Assembly: GCA_032821775.1 (NCBI GenBank)
Contig: JAVLRN010000009.1
Span: forward strand, 2,761,385 to 2,825,384
DNA: 64,000 nt
DNA from: Sanguinoderma infundibulare
Lineage: Eukaryota > Basidiomycota > Agaricomycetes > Polyporales > Polyporaceae
Reading direction: 5' to 3'
Shown: piece after piece, positions 57,799 through 64,000 of the stretch
How positions within the stretch are numbered: the stretch's first letter is position 1
How the letters are laid out: each line of letters begins with the position of its first letter
The notes under the pieces: model-generated
Told to the model about the DNA's origin: nothing
The model's input: only the letters and a program-made list of their open reading frames with translations
Databases searched by the model: none
Position numbers and translations under genes: made by a program

Positions 57799-58309
57799 TG
57801 TACATGGCGATAGGAACTCTGTAATGGTCGGTTCCAACGGTGTCGTCTCGGGTGTTATAAATAACAAGGCGAGTATGGATTCACCCGTCTGTTTCGCAGT
57901 AAAACCTGTTTGCGATCAACTCATTCTACACCCCGGGTCTGATTGTAACTGGTGGCACCACTGCGAATCATCAGGGAAAGTACGTGGAAGAAGTTCTCCC
58001 GTCACCGGGCTACTTAGATTGAATGCGCAGGCCGAGAGGTTATCGTCAATCGCGAAGATTTGCGAAGCTCGATGATGACGTGTCCGTACTTCGATACCCA
58101 CCATAGCAATCACGATTGCGACGTCTGCGTAGGCAGTCGCTCATCTGTGGTCATTTCGAATCTCTGGCGCATGGGCCGGAGACAGACCTTGTGTTTTCCC
58201 GCTACAATCGTTTGCCACGTCCAGCCTCATACTGCCCTGAAGAGTTTTTGAATGATGCTGAATAACTGATCGCCAGCAGCCTGCACGGTAGCACCCTCGA
58301 CATTCTCTC
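57799..58309. other. Intergenic stretch before the duplicated fragment
   Basis: The 3' flank of RNase H1 and the boundary of single-copy DNA. I see no gene in it. From about 58310 the sequence becomes related to block E1. Confidence 0.4.
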
Positions 58310-59193
58310 ATGCCTTTGCGTCCCCAGTACTCAGTGGCGAACTTCAAGGTCTCTGAACCAAGTCCTAGTTTCCCCTCCGCCAGTCTTCTTCCCCTTCCAC
58401 CAACAAAAGTCTATACTTGTCAGGCCGCCGTCTCAGGTGCGAGTACGGCTACGAATGAGGATCCTCAATACCATCTATCCCCGATGTGCAGCGAACGCGA
58501 TTTCACATTGACCATTCCCTGCTGGGTGAGTTCATCCCTTACAAACCCACAGACCCGACCTCAATTGCCTTCGCCTGACCTTTTTCATCAGCGTCCACTT
58601 TCCAGCACACCACTAGAGAAAGCATTACATGTCTACTTCCCTGTCCGTGAACCAATTCGGCAGCTCTGGCCAGTTCGCGCGCGAATCGCCTCCCCTCAAT
58701 CTTCCTTGCATGCGACGAGAACCGGTTTCTTCGAATTGGGTCCCCGATGGGCATCGAACTCCCTACTGACACCTACGTCCTGAGCAACAAGACCACGAAC
58801 GTCCCCAAGTTCCAGTCACCATCGCAATATTCGGGTGTCCCTTTCGCTGGCTATTCGTTATCATCTTCCTGGAGCCTCGCCGACCGCCGCCGACCAGTAC
58901 CACATTGGAACAGACTCGTATCTATCCTAACCTGGAGGTGTCGTGGAGCACGATCACCGCCAACTTCAAGTTGAAGGTGGTCTCGTCAGCATCGCCGGAT
59001 GCCCGGTGCCGCGCAGTGCGTCCCATCATCATCGCTCACCATCACGGGTGTGTCCCTGGCAATGTCGATGTGCATTGTGGACGTGAATGCCGAGGGCGTA
59101 TTTCCGGAGGTGGTGGCCAACCTCGGACAGCGCGCCGAGATGTACTACCCTAGCCCTGTCGATGGTAGCGTTCGGGTCGTTCGACTTGAGTAA
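58310..59193 (+). other. Block E1, second copy, unrecognised
   Basis: Related to 7745-8470. It has an exon-like stretch with SERDFTLTIPCW before a GTGAGT, then LEKALHVYFPVREPIRQLWP and FFELGPRWASNSLL, later TITANFKLKVVSSASPDARC and an ending VSLAMSMCIVDVNAEGVFPE, MYYPSPVDGSVRVVRLE followed by TAA at about 59191. It is more complete than the left-arm copy. The conserved C-terminal stretch and intron-like signals suggest a real gene once, perhaps still, but the family is unknown to me. Confidence 0.4.
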
Positions 59194-59474
59194 GTACAAA
59201 CTTCCTTCCAGTTGTTGTGGTTGGGCTCATACCCACAAGCGTTCCGGCAGGGCACTGCATCTGTCAAGACTTATGTCGCAAGACTGGACCCGAGGGTTCA
59301 GGGTACTTTTAACTTCCATGTGGACACGTCCGAAGCTTTGTAGGCGGCTAGCAGATACCGTGCCTTCTGACCCTCGGGGCTACTGCGCCTCAAAGACTAT
59401 CTCACCGGGCACACTGTATCGGCCGCGTGCACCCCTGCCTTTCCCTCCTCCCGTTCCGCACACGACTCGCTACT

Positions 59475-59570
59475 ATGGCTCTCGTCCTCCCATTCCGCAC
59501 TCGACTCGCGATGTCCCCCGCTCTCCCTTGGGAGGTCATAGAGAGGGTCATTGGCTATTCGTATGACAAT
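59475..59570 (+). pseudogene. F-box-WD40 copy 5, first 32 codons only
   Basis: The 5' flank (about 59280-59474) and the first 32 codons (MALVLPFRTRLAMSPALPWE, VIERVIGYSYDN) match copy 2 nearly base for base. After GACAAT at 59570 the match stops and the telomere-linked element begins. The gene was cut by the event that placed subtelomeric repeats here. Confidence 0.85.
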
Positions 59571-62479
59571 GAACAGGGGGGTTGAGTAGAGGGGATCAGG
59601 GTTAGGGCAACGAAAAGCTAGGACTTCGCTGTTGAAAGTGCGCGGACACAGGGGTGCTGCGTCCGCGCAGACACAAGGGTGATGTGTCCGCGCGGATACA
59701 AGTGTTGTGTGTCTGTGCAGACACAATGGTCGTCGCTCTGCGCAGACACATGGGTCGTGTGTCCGCGCAGACACATGACTCGTGTGTCCGTGCAGACACA
59801 TAGGTCGTGTGTCCGCGCAGACACATGACTTGTGTCTCTGTGCAGACACACGGGTGTTGTGTCCGCGCGGACACAAGGGTCATGGCTCTGCGCAGACACA
59901 TGGGTCGTGTGTCTGCGCAGACACAATGGTCGTGTCTCCGCGCGGACACAATGGTCGTGTCTCCGCGCGGACACAATGGTCGTGTCTCTGCACAGACACA
60001 ATGGTCGTGTCTCCACACGGACACAATGGTTGTGTCTCTGTGCAGACACAATGGTCGTGTCTCCGCACAGACACAAGGGTTGTGGCTCCGCGCAGACACA
60101 AGGGTCGTGTCTCCGCACGGACACAGGGATGGTGTGTACGCGTGGAGGCGCTGTGGGCCAGGCCGGGCTGGGGTTTCCGGGCTTTGTATGTCAATCAAAA
60201 CAAACAGATGTTCAGAGCGGACACCATGAAGCTGCGTCTGCATAAGCACAAGCAGCAGTGTGCCTTCAAAAGGTCTCGATAAACTGCAGATATATTACAG
60301 AAACATATCCTACAACAAATGGAAGAGGATTACATGCAGGGGAAACACCAGAAAAACCGACGGAGTTGAAGAGGAAACAGAGTTAAGCTTCAAACCAATC
60401 GGATACAGAAGATGTGTGGCAGTGCGAAACAATAAGGTACCAAGGAAGAAGACAGTGCCACACGGGAAGAGAAGAGGTCGGATGCAGAGAGAAGACCAGG
60501 TGTCGCCGGTGCCTGGCAGGAGTTGGTCGGAGGAAAAGTGTCGAGCGGTAGGGCAGCAATCAGCTGGATTTGGCGTTGAGGGACCGGGATGGGATGTGCC
60601 ATGAGGCTGGGCACAGGGCATCGATCGATGGGGGCGATCGAGGATGGGGGACACGGCGGTGTTCTCCTTCTCCCCATTGCTCACCAGCGACGCGAGCAAG
60701 CAAGCAGAACATATTCGAGGATAAATCAATCACAAGCACAATCATATATAAGTGCTCATCATAGTACGAGGGGGACAATTCTGACACGATTTGCAGACAA
60801 GCATGCCACCTCGCGCGAAATCGAAAAAAAACAAGGGGACTGAGGTGAGTCGATCAGCTATGTCGATTGTGGCTGGTACTAATTATATTGTGGAATGACA
60901 GGATGAGGGCAAGGTACGGTATGCACGGCTGTGTGATAGGTGAGAATGACTGACGTTTGTCCAGGTGTCCGGGGTGCGGATGCCGAAGGTGAAGGAGGAG
61001 GAGACGGCTCCGCACCCGCAGAAGCAGGCGATCTGGGCGCGGCAGCGTGAAGAGGAGAAGGCGTTCCTGGGGAAGTGTTGGCTGGACGTGCTGACGGAGC
61101 CGGCAGGGGTCACATACTGGTGGGGGACGTGGAACCAGCAGGGGGTCGTGCCGGCATCGGTTGCGCGGCTGGTGCGGTCGTTCGACACGGAAGGTAAGCA
61201 CCCAAACACGGCACCGCTGCTGATGCAGGTGTGGGTCGAGGACCTGGTGGAGGGGACGTATGCAAAGAAGACAGACGAGGCAGTTCCATGGGAGGAGCTC
61301 CCCGAGCTGCGATTCAAGTTGTGGGCGGATCTTCCGCCGCTGGTGGTTGATTTTTTCAGTGGGCAGCACCGGGTGAAGGCGATGGCAGCATGGAAGGCGC
61401 GGCTGGAGAAGGAGCAGGAGAAGAAGGCAGAGGGGCTGGCGCGGGTGACGAACAAGCTGGGGGACGGGGGGTCGAAGAAGCAGATGGAGTAGCTGGAGAC
61501 GGTTCGGCTTGCATTGGAGGTTGTGGATGAGAAGATCGCGAGTGCAGGGCAGTGGTGCGTGCACCTCTTTATCGCAGGTGAGTGGTTGTTCTGGATTTTT
61601 GTTGAATATGGTAAAGTGATGATGTAAATGATTCAGAGGAGTGCGGGGAGGCGCTGTGCCGGCACTTGTTGCAGAATGAGTACCTGCCGAGCCTCCGTGC
61701 GACGCTGGAGGAGCGGTTGTTTGGGTACCTTGCGGCAATGGAGGTGAATGTTGTGGAGTGGAAGAAGACGCATGCTGGGGGCAGGGAGATGACGCCGTAT
61801 GTGGGGAAGTGGAGCAATGCGATTCTGCGTCCTGTGATGATGCAGGCGCAGCAGAGTGCATTTCCACCATCTTACCTGCTGACGACGCCTGCGCTGTGGG
61901 AGATTGTGACGGACTTGGTGACATTTTCTGCATACCGGAATGGGCAGATCTTGACTGTGAAGTTGTTCGACTCTGTGCTGAAGCCGCTGACGCGAGTGCA
62001 CAACCAGTCATGCGCGATCGGAGAGGTGAGTTTGTATATTGATGAATTGAGCTAGTGCGTGGTTGTGTGCTGAAGTTGTGTGTACAGTTCTGGGCGCAGC
62101 TTGTGCGGGACGGAATGCGGCGGATGCGGCTGATTGCGAGCCCTGGGGAATTCGCAGATGTGGACGATGCGGAGGACAAGGAGGGGCAGCTTCTGCAGAA
62201 CGTTGTGAAGATCTGGGTGGACGACCCGAAGGACGTGGTCGCGGTCCCTGCAGAGCTAGTGGCAAAGCACCACCGGGGCAAGACGTGGGAGCAGTTGCTT
62301 GAGCGGGACCGGCGGGAGCTGCAGGGAAAGTATGAGAAGGAGATTATGGGGCGGTACCAGAAGCTGGAGGGAGAGGTGTTTGGAGCTGGGGTGCGGGACA
62401 TTGTGTGGACGCAGGACGTGCTGAAGAAGATCGATGAGCAGTATGTGCTTCTGCTGCGGCCGTGGGGCGCGATGAAGGG
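59571..62479 (+). repeat. Telomere-linked element, unit 1 (about 2.9 kb, full length)
   Basis: The unit comprises a junction carrying a degenerate TTAGGG (about 59600), a 25-bp minisatellite, a ~650-bp conserved leader and the ParB-like gene. It starts with bases GGGGGGTTGAGTAG, which equal the 3' end of the ParB-like gene of a preceding unit (compare 62478-62494). Unit 2 begins at 62480 in the same orientation, so the elements are head to tail. Leader segments 60190-60800 and 62770-63405 align throughout with scattered base changes. Confidence 0.85.
59640..60135. repeat. Minisatellite of 25-bp palindrome-centred units (about 19 copies)
   Basis: Each unit is GTGTCCGCGCGGACAC or a variant, followed by AAnGGTngt. 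The 16-mer is its own reverse complement; the common variant GTGTCTGCGCAGACAC is also self-complementary. No unit contains a stop in any frame on either strand. Because 25 is not a multiple of three, each frame cycles through all three phases, and long spurious frames result. Most variation is CG to TG or CA, as expected from methyl-cytosine deamination. Confidence 0.85.
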
Positions 62480-62492
62480 GGGTGTTGAGTAG
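60803..62492 (+). pseudogene. Telomere-linked ParB-like gene, unit 1 (one amber stop)
   Basis: Five exons: 60803-60844, a 12-nt exon 60902-60913, 60965-61577, 61637-62025, 62088-62492; total 1461 nt, a multiple of three, 486 codons plus stop. The N-terminus MPPRAKSKKNKG is basic. Residues ~45-160 resemble the ParB/sulfiredoxin fold: GVVPASVARLVRSFDTEG (helix and turn), PLLMQVWVEDL (strand), LPPLVVDFFSGQHRVKAMAA (strand then the G-x-H-R signature). The rest is helical (LRATLEERLFGYLAAMEVNV; ELVAKHHRGKTWEQLLERDR) and unrecognised. Codon 194 is TAG (61490-61492) where CAG would fit (KKQME*LETVRLALE). ParB-fold proteins bind or cut nucleic acids or use CTP; a role in chromosome-end biology is speculation from position. 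Confidence 0.65.
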
Positions 62493-62539
62493 GCGGGGTC
62501 AGGGTCAGGGTAACAAAAAGCTAGGACTTCGGAGTTGAA

Positions 62540-62755
62540 AGTGCGCGGACACAGGGGTGCTGTGTCCGCGCGAATATAAGGGAGGTGCCTCCGCGCGGAC
62601 ACAAGTGTTGTGTGTCCGCGCGGACACAAGTGTTGTGTGTCCGCGTGGACACAAGTGTTGTGTGTCTGCGCGGACACAAGGGTGGTGTGTCTGCGTGGAC
62701 ACAAGGGTCGTGTGTCTGCGCGGACACAAGGGTGCTGCCTCCGCGCGGACGGGCA
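62540..62755. repeat. Minisatellite of 25-bp palindromic units (about 8 copies)
   Basis: The counterpart of the 59640-60135 array, but shorter and more uniform. Several consecutive units contain the perfect palindrome GTGTCCGCGCGGACAC followed by AAGTGTT. The lower CpG loss suggests it is younger or better maintained than the inner array. It lies 1.1 kb from the start of the terminal TTAGGG tract. Confidence 0.85.
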
Positions 62756-63407
62756 GTGGGCCGGCCCAGCCCGCAGTTTCCGGTACCTTTATGCAAATTA
62801 CAATATACAGTTATTCCGATCAGATGCATTGAAGCTGTGTCCACGCAGGTGAAAGCAGCAGCGTGTCTTTGAAACGTCTCAATAAACTGCAGATATATCA
62901 CAGAAACATATCCTACAATAAATAGAAGAGGATTACATACAGAGGAAACACCAGAAAAGCCAACGGAGTTGGAGAGGAATGAATCAGAGTTAAGCTTCAA
63001 ACCGATCGGACGCAGAAGACGTGTGGCAGTGCAACACAATAAGGTACCGAGGAAGAAGACAGTGCCACACGGGAAGAGAAGAGGTCGGATGCAGAGAGAA
63101 GACCGGGTGTCACCGGTGCCTGGCGGGACTTGGTCGGAGGAAAAGTGTCGAGCGGCGGGGCGGCGATTGGCTGGATTTGGAGTGGAGGGACCGGGAAGGG
63201 ACATGCCATGAGGCTGGGCACAGGGCATCGATCGATGGGGGCGATCAAGGATGGAGGACGCGGCGGCGCTCTCCTTCTCCCCATTGCTCACCAGCGACGC
63301 GAGCAACCTAGCCGAACATCAAACAATAAATCAACCGCAAGTACAATCATATGTAAGTGCTGATCATGGTATCAGGGGACCGATTCTGATGCAATTTGTA
63401 GACAAGC

Positions 63408-63849
63408 ATGCCTCCTCGCGGTAAATCGAAAAAAACCCAGGAGACTGAGGTGCGTGGATCAGCTGCGTGGATTGTGGCTGCTACTAATTATATTGTGGAA
63501 TGACAGGACGAGGGCAAGGTACAGTACAGATGGGTGTGTGATAGGTGAGGAAAACTGACGTTTGTACAGGTGTCCGGGGTGCGGATGCCGAAGGTGAAGG
63601 AGGAGGAGACGGCTCCGCACCCGCAGGAGCAGGCGATCCGGGTGCGGCAGCGCGAAGAGGAGAAGGCGTTCCTGGGGAAGTGTCGGCTGGACGTGCTGAC
63701 AGAGCCGGTGGGGGTGTTGTACCGCTGGGGCCAGTGGAACCAGCGGGGGGTCGTGCCGGCGTCGGTCGCGCGGCTGGTGCGGTCGTTCGACACTGAAGGT
63801 AAGCACCCGAACACGGCGCCGCTGCTGATGCAGGTGCGGGTGGAGGACC
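63408..63849 (+). pseudogene. Telomere-linked ParB-like gene, unit 2, cut by the telomere
   Basis: Starts MPPRGKSKKTQETE, then intron, the 12-nt exon (DEGK) and the long exon VSGVRMPKVKEEETAPHPQE with FLGKCRLDVLTEPVG and GVVPASVARLVRSFDTEG, up to LLMQVRVEDL. The next bases are the telomere array. No stop intervenes: the frame continues as AGG GTT, that is Arg-Val repeats, to the end of the window. The signature SGQHR part is missing, so no functional domain can be made. Confidence 0.8.
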
Positions 63850-64000
63850 TTAGGGTTAGGGTTAGGGTTAGGGTTAGGGTTAGGGTTAGGGTTAGGGTTA
63901 GGGTTAGGGTTAGGGTTAGGGTTAGGGTTAGGGTTAGGGTTAGGGTTAGGGTTAGGGTTAGGGTTAGGGTTAGGGTTAGGGTTAGGGTTAGGGTTAGGGT
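63850..64000 (+). repeat. Terminal telomere array (TTAGGG)n
   Basis: About 25 perfect copies with no variant repeat, running to the last base of the window. The G-rich strand points 5' to 3' towards the right, as expected for a right chromosome end. The true array is probably longer than the window shows. Confidence 0.97.

Larger units (their letters stand above)
62480..63849 (+). repeat. Telomere-linked element, unit 2, truncated by the telomere
   Basis: The same order as unit 1: junction with GGTCAGGGTCAGGGT (degenerate telomere-like), a minisatellite, leader and start of the ParB-like gene. It ends at 63849 where TTAGGG repeats begin, within what would be codon 123 or so of the gene. Confidence 0.85.

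Noticed and set aside
59640..60135. CRISPR-like array
   Set aside because: Units are tandem with no unique spacers, in a eukaryotic subtelomere, and no cas-like gene is near.
59602..60282. Several overlapping long open frames with HTT-VSA-THNTC-like repeats on both strands
   Set aside because: They are produced by the 25-bp minisatellite, which has no stop in any frame; the frames overlap completely and repeat every 75 nt. No start, splice or family signal supports a protein.

Overview
The window is the right-hand end of a fungal chromosome, very probably from an Agaricomycete (mushroom or wood-rot basidiomycete). The last 151 bases are an uninterrupted TTAGGG array with the G-rich strand running outward. 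Genes carry many short introns (about 50-60 nt, GTNNGT...YAG). Protein types fit a basidiomycete: F-box proteins of the LPWEVIERVIG type, a divergent large G-alpha and a lactose-permease-like MFS transporter. All coordinates and exon joins were worked out by hand; those I checked for total-length divisibility by three are stated as such.

Layout. (1) 1-3258: the 5' part of a Ty1/copia retrotransposon on the minus strand, with its LTR and a half-tRNA primer-binding site, inserted into a WD40 gene. (2) 3260-13572 and 26035-35700: two arms of a large inverted duplication built from a module [F-box-WD40 gene, unrecognised blocks B and D, glyoxalase I gene, unrecognised block E]. The module is also partly tandem. 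It yields three intact F-box-WD40 fusion genes (9396-11730, 26099-28435, 33212-35538), one truncated copy (3260-3821), one 5' scrap (59475-59570), and three glyoxalase I copies: one intact, one frameshifted, one lacking the catalytic glutamate. (3) 13.9-22.7 kb, between the arms: a long low-complexity nuclear-type protein gene and a divergent G-protein alpha subunit gene. (4) 36.1-57.8 kb: ordinary single-copy genes, namely a mitochondrial GTP/GDP carrier, an MFS sugar transporter, a ZZ-like zinc-finger remnant, aminopeptidase P with a fused low-complexity N-terminus, NOG1 GTPase, a Trs65-like TRAPPII subunit and RNase H1. (5) 58.3-59.6 kb: another broken fragment of the duplicated module.

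(6) 59571-64000: telomere-linked repeats. One complete and one truncated copy of a ~2.9 kb element are arranged head to tail. Each copy carries an array of a 25-bp CpG-rich unit built around a 16-bp palindrome, a conserved leader, and a five-exon gene (about 486 codons) whose N-terminal half looks like a ParB/sulfiredoxin-fold domain (an SGQHR motif). The inner copy has one amber stop; in the outer copy the telomere begins inside the coding sequence.

The most unusual material is this telomere-linked ParB-like gene with its palindromic minisatellite, followed by the F-box-LRR-like-WD40 fusion family amplified by inverted and tandem duplication. Much of the duplicated DNA (blocks B, D and E) looks like decayed coding sequence that I could not identify.
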